Below, piece by piece: positions 1-8,137 of a stretch of 64,000 nt of DNA. Source of the DNA: Kordia jejudonensis. GTDB taxonomy: Bacteria; Bacteroidota; Bacteroidia; Flavobacteriales; Flavobacteriaceae. The translations under genes were made by a program, and so were the position numbers. Position 1 is the stretch's first letter. Every line of letters starts with the position of its first letter. The stretch spans positions 62,001 to 126,000 of the forward strand of contig NZ_LBMG01000003.1 in NCBI RefSeq assembly GCF_001005315.1. The letters are read 5' to 3'. The notes beneath the pieces were generated by a model. The model did no database searches, was not told the origin of the DNA, and worked only from the letters and a program-made list of their open reading frames with translations.

Positions 1-279
1 CAATACGAGCATCAATAAAAGCTCTATTGCATAGGGTTTATTGTGTTTTTTCGAAGTAAGTCTGTTGGTTTCTTCCGACTCTACTTCTTTCAGTTTTTCA
101 TTGATAATTTCAACTAAAAAAATATCATTTTTATGAAAAAAATACTCTGAAAACTTAGAATCTGGAATGTCACGCTTCACAAACTTAATATGCTGCTCCC
201 GCAAAGCCGAATCGAAGAAATCTTCAGCTTCTTGATTGGTAAATAATTTAAAATAACGCTCTAAATCTGTTTTTTTCAT
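1..279 (-). CDS. hypothetical protein, 3' end outside window
   Basis: Reading leftward from an ATG at 279-277, 93 codons stay open to the window edge, so only the N-terminal part is visible. It begins MKKTDLERYFKLF, is rich in charged residues, and has no signal peptide or membrane segment. I do not recognise a family. It is divergent from rnpA with a 73-bp gap that must hold both promoters. The start is chosen because it is the first ATG after in-frame stops upstream. The function is unknown. Confidence 0.6.
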   Translation of the reverse strand, partial: MKKTDLERYFKLFTNQEAEDFFDSALREQHIKFVKRDIPDSKFSEYFFHKNDIFLVEIINEKLKEVESEETNRLTSKKHNKPYAIELLLMLVL

Positions 280-352
280 TCGTGGTTCGTGTACAATAAA
301 GATAGTAAATACAATCTTATTTTCTATTTTTACCGAGATTCAATAAATTTTC

Positions 353-745
353 ATGAATTATAGTTTTCCAAAAGAAGAAAAATTAAAAAGCAAAAAGTGT
401 ATTGATCTACTTTTTAGTGAAGGAAATTCAGTTTCAAAATTTCCACTCAAACTCATCTATACAGCTACAGAGTTGCCAAAAAATGTACCTGCACAAGCGG
501 GCGTTTCAGTCACAAAAAGAAGATTTAAAAAAGCGGTAACACGCAATCGCATCAAAAGATTAATGCGTGAAGCCTATCGTTTGCACAAAAATGACGTTTT
601 TAACACAATATCAACATCCTATGCTTTTATGTTTTTGTATATTGGAAAACAAGAACCAACTTTTGAAGAAATTGAAAACGCAATGATTGGTTTGTTGCAA
701 AAATTTTTAGCGAAAACCGCAACACAAAACACACCCGAAAAATAA
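353..745 (+). CDS. rnpA: ribonuclease P protein component
   Basis: This is the 130-aa basic protein subunit of RNase P, which binds the catalytic RNA and helps it recognise the 5' leader of precursor tRNAs in the cytoplasm. The family signature RNRIKRLMREAYR is present near residues 63-75, and the N-terminal FPKEEKLKSKK segment and overall length are typical. The usual rpmH neighbour is not upstream; instead a divergent hypothetical gene is there. The S41 protease gene follows after 42 bp and may be cotranscribed. Assignment is secure from the motif and length. Confidence 0.95.
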   Translation: MNYSFPKEEKLKSKKCIDLLFSEGNSVSKFPLKLIYTATELPKNVPAQAGVSVTKRRFKKAVTRNRIKRLMREAYRLHKNDVFNTISTSYAFMFLYIGKQEPTFEEIENAMIGLLQKFLAKTATQNTPEK

Positions 746-787
746 TGTTATTCCTGCTATCTTTCTAGCTATTAATGATATAAGAAG

Positions 788-2425
788 ATGAAAAAAATAT
801 TAAGAAAAAGAATTCTAATTCCAGTATTGGCTACCGTTTTTCTATTTGGAACCGTAAGTTTTAAAAGTGATTTTTTTGAAATTGCCAAGCAAATTGAAAT
901 ATTCACGACCATGTTTAAGCAATTGAATATGAATTATGTGGACGAAACCAATCCTGCCGATTTAATGGATGGAGCCATCAAAGAAATGCTCAACGATTTA
1001 GATCCGTATACCAAGTTTTACAATGAACAAGATGTGGAAGCGGCAAAAATTAGAAATGCTGGCGAATATTCAGGAATTGGCGCTTCTGTTCGAAGAAATA
1101 ACAAAAAAATTACTATCATCGAACCGTATAAAGATTATCCTGCGGACAAAGCTGGTTTAAAAGCAGGTGATGAAATTATTCAGATTGATGATATCGTTAT
1201 TGCCAACTTTAAAGAAGACACAGGAGAATTGCTAAAAGGTGCCGCAAATAGCACTATCAACATTGTATACAAACGTCAAGGGAAAGAATACAAAACACAA
1301 CTTACACGTAGTAAAATTGAAGTAGATGCTGTTCCGTTTTTCAAAATGATTGATGACAAAACAGGATACATTGTACTGGCAAAATTCAACAAAAAAGCCA
1401 GCGCACAAACCAAAGATGCGCTTGAACGACTCAAAGAAGATGGCGCAGAACGTATTGTACTTGATTTGCGCAGTAATCCAGGTGGATTGCTTAGAGAATC
1501 GATTGACATTGTAAATTTATTTGTGCCAAAAGGAGAAGTAATAGTAACCACAAAATCAAAAGTTAAAAAATACAACAGAACCTACAAAACCAGAAAAAAA
1601 CCAGTAGATACGGAAATTCCACTTGTAGTTTTGGTAAATGGACGAAGCGCTTCGGCAAGTGAAATTGTTTCGGGTGCTTTGCAAGATTTGGATAGAGCTG
1701 TTGTAATTGGCGCACGTAGTTTTGGAAAAGGATTGGTACAACAGCCTAAAAAACTTACCTACGGAACGCAATTGAAAGTTACCATTTCAAGGTATTACAC
1801 ACCTTCAGGACGTTGTATTCAGGCATTAGATTACTGGAATAGAGATGCCGATGGAAACGCCGTTAGAACCAATGAAAACGATTATACAGAATTCAAAACG
1901 AAAAAAGGAAGAAGCGTATATGATGGTGGCGGAATTAATCCAGATATTGAAATTTCTTCACAAAAAACAAGCGATTTTACAAAATCGTTAATCGGAAACT
2001 TAGTTATCTTCAATTATGCGACAGAATTCTACAACGAAAATACGTTTGCAGATATGAATGCATTTGATTTTAATGATTCAAACTACGATGATTTCAAACA
2101 AAGTGTCGCTTCCACGGGATTGGACTTTTACGAAACAGAAACGGAAAAAGCACTAAAAAAAGCCATGAGTACCAAAGAAGCAAAAGACTTTGGAGAAAAT
2201 GTATCTGAAGAATACAAAGAATTACTGGCTTCCATCAAACAAAGTAAATTGGACGCGCTTGATACGTATGAAGATGAAATCAAAAAAGAATTAAAAAGTG
2301 AAATTCTAAAACGTTATTTCTACCGAGAAGGTTTATTTGAATATCAACTTACAAATGACGAAACCATCAAAAAAGCGACTGAAATTTTAGCAAACAAAAG
2401 TGATTATGATAAAATTTTAAACTAA
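788..2425 (+). CDS. S41 family C-terminal processing peptidase
   Basis: A 545-aa periplasmic serine protease of the CtpA/Prc (S41) family, which cleaves unfolded or C-terminally tagged envelope proteins. An N-terminal hydrophobic segment (about residues 8-25) acts as signal or anchor. A PDZ domain follows around residues 95-175, containing KAGLKAGDEIIQID. The catalytic serine lies in SASASE (residues 287-291) and the catalytic lysine is K314 in FGKGLVQ, so the Ser-Lys dyad is intact. A charged C-terminal helical region of about 120 residues follows the protease core. It sits just downstream of rnpA, an order often seen in flavobacteria. The natural substrate is unknown. Confidence 0.92.
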   Translation: MKKILRKRILIPVLATVFLFGTVSFKSDFFEIAKQIEIFTTMFKQLNMNYVDETNPADLMDGAIKEMLNDLDPYTKFYNEQDVEAAKIRNAGEYSGIGASVRRNNKKITIIEPYKDYPADKAGLKAGDEIIQIDDIVIANFKEDTGELLKGAANSTINIVYKRQGKEYKTQLTRSKIEVDAVPFFKMIDDKTGYIVLAKFNKKASAQTKDALERLKEDGAERIVLDLRSNPGGLLRESIDIVNLFVPKGEVIVTTKSKVKKYNRTYKTRKKPVDTEIPLVVLVNGRSASASEIVSGALQDLDRAVVIGARSFGKGLVQQPKKLTYGTQLKVTISRYYTPSGRCIQALDYWNRDADGNAVRTNENDYTEFKTKKGRSVYDGGGINPDIEISSQKTSDFTKSLIGNLVIFNYATEFYNENTFADMNAFDFNDSNYDDFKQSVASTGLDFYETETEKALKKAMSTKEAKDFGENVSEEYKELLASIKQSKLDALDTYEDEIKKELKSEILKRYFYREGLFEYQLTNDETIKKATEILANKSDYDKILN

Positions 2426-2482
2426 TGTATGTTCAATACTGCAAATAGTGATTTTTTGTAATATCTCTTTATCCATATAAGT

Positions 2483-3574
2483 ATGAAAAAATATTTCTTT
2501 CTAATTTTAATAATCGTTTTTAACAGCTGTAATAAAAATGAAGAAACAATAGAGGAAACAACAGCACCCATACAAACTGATATTTCTATAACGTCATCTG
2601 AAAATTCAATTTCTTGGATTAATTATACTGATTTGACACAAAAACTAGAAAATATATTAAGTTACAATTACGGAAGCGCACTTGAAAGTGAGACTGAAAA
2701 ACAACAAAACTTTAATGCCGATACAACTCAAGTAATTGCAACATTGAACTTCAAAACAGCATTTCAAAATACATACAACGATACTAACCTAGCGAATAAC
2801 TCCGTCACCATTAGTCTTGAAAAAAACGAAGCTATTGAACTCAAAGCTGATGGTCCTGGAAATACCTATGAACTCATTACTTCTGTATTAGCACCAGGAT
2901 ATAATCCTATTGAAACACCAGATTGTGGCCATAATGGATTTGGCGAACATATTGATGAGGTTTTTGATAATGAATTAAATACAAATGTTTTTCGATTTTA
3001 TATTCATACTACACCAGATAATGATAGATGTATAAATTTTGATAGACAACGAAATGAAATCAAAACGTATAATCAATCGCCTGATAATTTAGTGGGTGTA
3101 GAAAATGAAAAAGTAGTTTACAAATGGAAATTTAAGCTGGATGCTGGCTTTCAATCTTCGCCCAACTTTACACACATACATCAACTAAAATCAGTTGGCG
3201 GAGCATTCTCTAGCATGCCAATGTATACCTTAACTACAAGAAAAGGCAGTCCAGACAAACTAGAATTGCGTTATGCGGAAACAGATACTCAAATTACACT
3301 CACAGAAACAGATATAGCACCTTTTATAAACTCTTGGGTAGAAGTAACAGAAATCATTACATATAGTGTAGCTGGAACCTATGAAATTGAAATCAAAAGA
3401 ATAAGTGACAATCAAGTTTTACTCAACTATACCAATACCGCAATTGTAAATTGGAGACCCGACGGCACTTTTGTAAGACCTAAATGGGGTATTTATAGAA
3501 GTCTACTAAATGTACAAGACTTAAGAGATGAAACTGTATTATTTGCTGATTTTAGTATCATGGAAATTGAGTAA
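2483..3574 (+). CDS. lipoprotein with polysaccharide-lyase-like jelly-roll domain
   Basis: A 363-aa predicted lipoprotein: the signal peptide ends in a lipobox with Cys16 (FNSC). After a Thr/Glu-rich linker, roughly residues 130-363 look like an all-beta concanavalin A-like fold. Segments such as FTHIHQLKSVGG, MYTLTTRKG and a late RPKWGIYRS resemble secreted polysaccharide lyases and related lectin-like proteins. This is recognition by pattern only; no catalytic residue can be assigned with certainty. It is a single gene, 57 bp after the S41 protease, so separate regulation is possible. Likely surface- or periplasm-exposed and acting on polysaccharide; alternatively a non-catalytic sugar-binding protein. 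Confidence 0.5.
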   Translation: MKKYFFLILIIVFNSCNKNEETIEETTAPIQTDISITSSENSISWINYTDLTQKLENILSYNYGSALESETEKQQNFNADTTQVIATLNFKTAFQNTYNDTNLANNSVTISLEKNEAIELKADGPGNTYELITSVLAPGYNPIETPDCGHNGFGEHIDEVFDNELNTNVFRFYIHTTPDNDRCINFDRQRNEIKTYNQSPDNLVGVENEKVVYKWKFKLDAGFQSSPNFTHIHQLKSVGGAFSSMPMYTLTTRKGSPDKLELRYAETDTQITLTETDIAPFINSWVEVTEIITYSVAGTYEIEIKRISDNQVLLNYTNTAIVNWRPDGTFVRPKWGIYRSLLNVQDLRDETVLFADFSIMEIE

Positions 3575-3594
3575 TAACTACATTTTACTATAAA

Positions 3595-3894
3595 CTAAGA
3601 ATCTAAATTCCAATTGAAATTTAACGAATTGCACTTTGAACAAGTAACATATTCTTTTTGAGAAAGTGCTGTATCACAACGCAAACAAATATTAGTTTTC
3701 AAATTTATATGACTTGTAACAAACTTCGAATTTTTAAGCGTAATACTGTACATAGTTCTCATTTCAACGATAGTTTTCAAAGGAGATATTTTATTCATTT
3801 CCGATAATTTTATCTTTTCTTCCAACGAAAAATTAGGAATCTCAAATACTTCATTTGGATTACAGCGTTTGCAAATTAGTTTCATTCTAAGCAT
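3595..3894 (-). CDS. small zinc-ribbon-like protein
   Basis: A 99-aa cytosolic protein with Cys pairs near both ends: CKRC at residues 8-11, and CLRC plus CSKC in the last third. This is the layout of a zinc ribbon (CxxC...CxxC). No family name is evident. It overlaps the 3' end of the upstream acetyltransferase gene by 8 nt, so the two are probably translated from one mRNA. A start three codons later (3885) is possible. It converges on the lipoprotein gene across a 20-bp gap. Role unknown; nucleic-acid or protein binding is a guess from the zinc ribbon. Confidence 0.6.
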   Translation of the reverse strand: MLRMKLICKRCNPNEVFEIPNFSLEEKIKLSEMNKISPLKTIVEMRTMYSITLKNSKFVTSHINLKTNICLRCDTALSQKEYVTCSKCNSLNFNWNLDS

Positions 3895-4333
3895 TTCTTG
3901 TCATGGCAATATGTGGAATTCCATCCTCTAAATATTCATCGCCTATTTGAGAAAAACCATGTGATTCGTAAAATTTTTTCAAATATGTCTGAGCAGAAAT
4001 TTTAATCTTTCTTGTATTATAATATTTATAAATAGCCGCAATAGAAGCTTTTATAATGGCATGACCGTAGCCAAACGCGCGTGCTTTTTCTGAAACCACT
4101 ACTCTACCAATACTTGCATTTTCAAAATAATCGCCAGCATCAAACAATCGTGTGTAGGCAACTATTTTTCCATCCGTAGTTCCAATCACATGAAGTGCTT
4201 TTTTATCTTTTCCATCCAAATCCTGATACACACAATCTTGTTCTACTACAAACACTTCACTTCGTAGTTGTAACACATCATACAATTCATCCACTGAAAA
4301 TTCACTAAAAGTTTTTACGTTAACTGTCAACAT
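3887..4333 (-). CDS. elaA: GNAT family N-acetyltransferase, ElaA type
   Basis: A 148-aa GCN5-related acetyltransferase that would use acetyl-CoA to acetylate an amine; the substrate of ElaA proteins is not established. It shows the ElaA pattern: an N-terminal LYDVLQLRSEVFVVEQ block, YQDLDG, the acetyl-CoA loop region around IGRVVVSEKARAFGYG, and a C-terminal FYESHGF followed by DGIPHIAM. Length is typical of the family. It overlaps the following zinc-ribbon gene by 8 nt. The 288-bp AT-rich spacer upstream is shared with the divergent 1149-aa gene. Confidence 0.85.
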   Translation of the reverse strand: MLTVNVKTFSEFSVDELYDVLQLRSEVFVVEQDCVYQDLDGKDKKALHVIGTTDGKIVAYTRLFDAGDYFENASIGRVVVSEKARAFGYGHAIIKASIAAIYKYYNTRKIKISAQTYLKKFYESHGFSQIGDEYLEDGIPHIAMTRNA

Positions 4334-4383
4334 CTTATAAAATTATTCCAACATTTTACAAAAATAAATTGTAATATGTTATG

Positions 4384-4410
4384 TTTGTTTTGTAATATGT
4401 TTTATATTTG
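4384..4410 (+). promoter_or_regulatory. candidate promoter for the toxin-locus transcript
   Basis: TTTG at 4384-4387 and TATATTTG at 4403-4410 match the Bacteroidota -33/-7 pattern (TTTG ... TAnnTTTG), but the 15-nt spacer is shorter than usual. Use of this site would give a leader of about 205 nt before the 1149-aa gene at 4622. Recognised by motif only. Confidence 0.35.
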
Positions 4411-4621
4411 CCTTGTTATTTATTCATAAAAGCTATAAAACAATACAAGTATAGCTGAAAAATATGGATTATTTAATTTTTAAATGAAAATATTCAAACA
4501 TTTGATTGAATATCGAAAGAAATGACAATAAATTTTTAATCGTACAGAAAAGAAGTGCTGTTATTAGAAAAGCGGAAACAGTTTATTCAAAACATATCTA
4601 AAACGATTAAAAATTTAACAG

Positions 4622-7600
4622 ATGAAACAAAACATCAAAAACACATTGTACCGATTTGTGACAATGAGAGCTCCAGAACTTGTAGGAGACTTAGAAAAAG
4701 CATTAGGATTTACTCAGTTTCCTGAAAATGAAACAAGTGTATTTATTGATTCTGCTTCACAAGCAACTACAACTGAAGCTAAAAAATTAGCAATTGAAAC
4801 AGCAATATCAGGCTATACAGTTAATTTTTCTTCAAAAAAAGATTTAGAAAATAATAACATTTATTTCTATCATTTTGCTATTTGGCTTACTGCTAACAGA
4901 ACAAAATTTTCTTTAGAAGAAGTTACTGCTAGAATTAATGCGTTCTACGCTCCTAATAGTACCTATCCTGATATGACTCAAGTTTGGGATGATTTACACT
5001 ACAATATTCTAACAAATGGTGATCCATATTTAAGAGATATGTTATTATCATGGTTAGTGGCAGATTTCTTCCTAAGACAACGTAATGCGGTTGATCAATC
5101 TGCGGAAGCATTGCAAAAATTAGCACAGGCTAGAGTAGTAATTGATAAATCTTTATTTACAAACGAAGTTGCTACGGCTCCTACTGACAAAGAAGCTCCG
5201 ATTTCTGAAAAAACTTTGAAAAAAGAAATGGACGCATTCATGGCTCAGGAGAATGTAAAAGAGCTTAAAAAAATTGCTAAAGAAGTTCAAAAAGTAGCAA
5301 AAAAGTATAAAAGAGAAAATCAAGTAGCAAAAGATGCTTACCAAAAAACGTATGATCTAGATGTAAAAAATGCATATGCTGCCGCAACCATTGTGGAACG
5401 TGTAGTGACAGATCCTGATACGGGCGAAACTTCGGTAATAGAAGAATATCAAAACTTAACGATTCCACCGTACAACTTTCCAGAAGATGCTCAATTAGAC
5501 AAAACCATTTTAGAAAGTAGATTGAGTGCAGAAGCCGCTAACTATGTTACAGATGTTGAAACAGAACATGGACTCTCAACTTTAAACGAAGTAAGCGAAG
5601 TTATTTCTGAAGAAATTCAGACGAATACAGCAGCAGCTTTTAGTAATGTTGATTTTGGAAGCACACAAGTAGTTACAGGTGGAATTTCTGTGCCAGTCTT
5701 TGATTCTTCAACACAACCTTTTGATTTTAGAGTTTGTTCTCGCGTTCCAATAGGAGGAACAATCCAATCTATTATAATGGTCGTACGAATGCCAAATTCT
5801 TCATACAATGTGGCCAATATGACGTATAATGTGGAATATGCAGACGCATCAAATAATACAGATGGATACTTTGAAGAAACAAAATCAGGAAACTCAATAG
5901 TATTAAGATTGTACAACAACGGAATTGACTTGGATAGTCCTACCACTGAGTTTTCAGGAACCATCACGTTTACCAATGGAGATTCGTATGATTTTGTAGT
6001 TCCTAACTTCGTAAAATCGAAATGTTATGTAGGGAAAATTAAGCCTGCTAACGGAAGCAGTACTACAACACCTACACAAGCGCCTGTAGCCTACGGAATT
6101 CAGCGCTTAGGAATTGCTGACTACCGTAAAGTAGAGCAAGAAGTATGTTGCTATGTGCCAGGAGAAGTTTCACACATTGAAAACATTATGGCACGTGAAT
6201 ATAAATCGAAAGATATAAAACGTACTCGTCGTCAAGAAACTACAGATACATTCTCTAACGAAACCGAACGAGAAAATCTTACAGAAACAACCTCAACGGA
6301 TCGTTTTGAAATGAATCAAGAAATTTCTTCGATGAATGCACAAGATCAATCTGTGAGTGCAAATGTAGGTGTATACTGGGGAAATCCTGGTGGATTTGGT
6401 GGTAACGCAAGTGCAAGCTTTGCAAATAATACATCTTCAGAAGATTCCGAAACGCAAGCTATCACACATGCTAAAGAATTAACAGAAAGAGCTCTTGATA
6501 GAGTTGTTCAAAAAATCAGAGAAGAGCGTGTTACCAAGGTTGTAGAAGAATACGAAGAAAATACATCTCACGGATATGACAACCGTAAAGGAGACAAACA
6601 CATTTCAGGTGTATATCGTTGGGTTGATAAAGTGTATAGAAACAAAATTCTAAACTACGGAAAACGATTGATGTATGAATTTATGGTTCCTGAACCAGCT
6701 TCTTTCCACGACTTAGCCATTCAGTTAAAAGACAATGCAGAAATTTTAGTAAAACCTGTAGATCCAAGAACTGCTTCTGGTAATTTGAATATGAAGGATT
6801 ACGCTAGCATTGATGAAGAAAATTACAAACATTGGGCAGCTATTTACAATGCTGAAGTAACTGCAATGCCAACGGAAAACATTTCTATCACAAAATCGTA
6901 CAGTAAAGATAATATGATTTCAAATTCAGGTCGATGGGCGCATGAAGCGTATGAAACTATTGAAATTCCTGAAAATTATAGAGCTTTTGAATATAACGGA
7001 TATTTCACGGCTGAACACGGTCATTTTGAACATGGTCCAGTATATCCTAGAGCAGATGTAGTTATTGGAGGACAAGCACACACATTGTCGACAAGAGGTA
7101 AATTAGCTGTAGACGGTTTGTTCACAGGTCAAAATTTAATCAATTCCTTAGATTTATCAGTAACTTCATGGGATGTAGGTTCTTATGCTTTTAACTTACG
7201 TGTAGATTGTATGCTAATGTCTGCTGCAAAACAAGCGTGGCAAATGGAAACCTTCAACACCATTATTGAAGCGTATGAAGAGCGTTTAGCTGAATTTGAA
7301 GAAAAATATGCAGCTCAAAAAGAATCGCAAACGAAGTTTTTAGAAATAAATCCTGGATTCTATAGAGAAATTGAACGTACTGTATTGCGTAAAAACTGTA
7401 TCTCTTACTTAGTCGGACAAGAAAATGTTGGAGAAGATATGATAGACAATAGAAATACACTTTCAGCTATCATTCCTAAATATACAAGTGCTGCTTTAGA
7501 CCGTTATGCTGCAAAAGTAAAATTCTTTGAACAAGCTTTTGAATGGGATATCATGAGTTACAATTTCTATCCATTCTATTGGGCAAGTAAAGAAAAATGG

Positions 7601-8071
7601 GACGATTTATACCAAGTTCAAAACAATGATCCATTATTTAAAGCCTTCTTACAAAGTGGAATGGCACGCGTTATTATTACCGTGCGTCCAGGATTTGAAG
7701 AAATGGTCAACTGGTATTTAGCAACTGGTCAAATTTGGAATGGTGGGCAAGTACCTACACTTAACGATGACGAATTTGTATCTATTGTAGAGGAATTACG
7801 TAATCCAGAAAGTGAAGTTGAAGAAACATGGGAAACACGTGTGCCTACTTCCTTAACCGTAATTCAGGCTGGAGCCATTGGTTTAGATGTGGAAGGATTG
7901 CCATGTGATACCGATTGTGACGATTGGTTACAGTTTGACTCTGACGGAAATCCTGTTTTAGATGAAGATGGCAACCCAGTTTCTACCAATCCAATTTCAC
8001 AAAGTGACGAATTGATTGGTGGTGGCGAAGGCGTTGGAAGCGAAACGGTAAATCCAATCATAGTACAATAA
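4622..8071 (+). CDS. large conserved protein of unknown function heading the toxin locus
   Basis: An 1149-aa protein without a recognisable signal peptide or long membrane segment. Residues about 1-190 are mixed helix. Residues about 195-250 are Lys/Glu-rich and probably coiled coil. A beta-rich section spans about 330-480, and a distinctive central block (RLGIADYRKVEQEVCCYVPGE, near 495-515) is followed by a long polar helical stretch. A later segment reads YRWVDKVYRN ... YGKRLMYEFMVPEP. Highly charged helices precede an acidic tail. I do not recognise a named domain. It is co-oriented with and 66 bp upstream of the toxin carrier, separated by a hairpin. The context suggests a delivery, chaperone or structural partner of that toxin, which is inference only. 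Confidence 0.85.
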   Translation: MKQNIKNTLYRFVTMRAPELVGDLEKALGFTQFPENETSVFIDSASQATTTEAKKLAIETAISGYTVNFSSKKDLENNNIYFYHFAIWLTANRTKFSLEEVTARINAFYAPNSTYPDMTQVWDDLHYNILTNGDPYLRDMLLSWLVADFFLRQRNAVDQSAEALQKLAQARVVIDKSLFTNEVATAPTDKEAPISEKTLKKEMDAFMAQENVKELKKIAKEVQKVAKKYKRENQVAKDAYQKTYDLDVKNAYAAATIVERVVTDPDTGETSVIEEYQNLTIPPYNFPEDAQLDKTILESRLSAEAANYVTDVETEHGLSTLNEVSEVISEEIQTNTAAAFSNVDFGSTQVVTGGISVPVFDSSTQPFDFRVCSRVPIGGTIQSIIMVVRMPNSSYNVANMTYNVEYADASNNTDGYFEETKSGNSIVLRLYNNGIDLDSPTTEFSGTITFTNGDSYDFVVPNFVKSKCYVGKIKPANGSSTTTPTQAPVAYGIQRLGIADYRKVEQEVCCYVPGEVSHIENIMAREYKSKDIKRTRRQETTDTFSNETERENLTETTSTDRFEMNQEISSMNAQDQSVSANVGVYWGNPGGFGGNASASFANNTSSEDSETQAITHAKELTERALDRVVQKIREERVTKVVEEYEENTSHGYDNRKGDKHISGVYRWVDKVYRNKILNYGKRLMYEFMVPEPASFHDLAIQLKDNAEILVKPVDPRTASGNLNMKDYASIDEENYKHWAAIYNAEVTAMPTENISITKSYSKDNMISNSGRWAHEAYETIEIPENYRAFEYNGYFTAEHGHFEHGPVYPRADVVIGGQAHTLSTRGKLAVDGLFTGQNLINSLDLSVTSWDVGSYAFNLRVDCMLMSAAKQAWQMETFNTIIEAYEERLAEFEEKYAAQKESQTKFLEINPGFYREIERTVLRKNCISYLVGQENVGEDMIDNRNTLSAIIPKYTSAALDRYAAKVKFFEQAFEWDIMSYNFYPFYWASKEKWDDLYQVQNNDPLFKAFLQSGMARVIITVRPGFEEMVNWYLATGQIWNGGQVPTLNDDEFVSIVEELRNPESEVEETWETRVPTSLTVIQAGAIGLDVEGLPCDTDCDDWLQFDSDGNPVLDEDGNPVSTNPISQSDELIGGGEGVGSETVNPIIVQ

Positions 8072-8106
8072 CCCTTAATTAATCATAGATTTTTATAGAA
8101 AAAGTC

Positions 8107-8133
8107 GTCCCGAACTAGCTTCGGGACCGCTTT
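8107..8133 (+). terminator. hairpin between the 1149-aa gene and the toxin carrier
   Basis: GTCCCGAA (8107-8114) pairs exactly with TTCGGGAC (8120-8127) across a 5-nt loop and is followed by CGCTTTTCT. It lies directly before the ATG at 8138, so it could either reduce read-through into the carrier gene or occlude its start codon. The T-run is weak, so attenuation is more likely than full termination. Confidence 0.5.
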
Positions 8134-8137
8134 TCTA

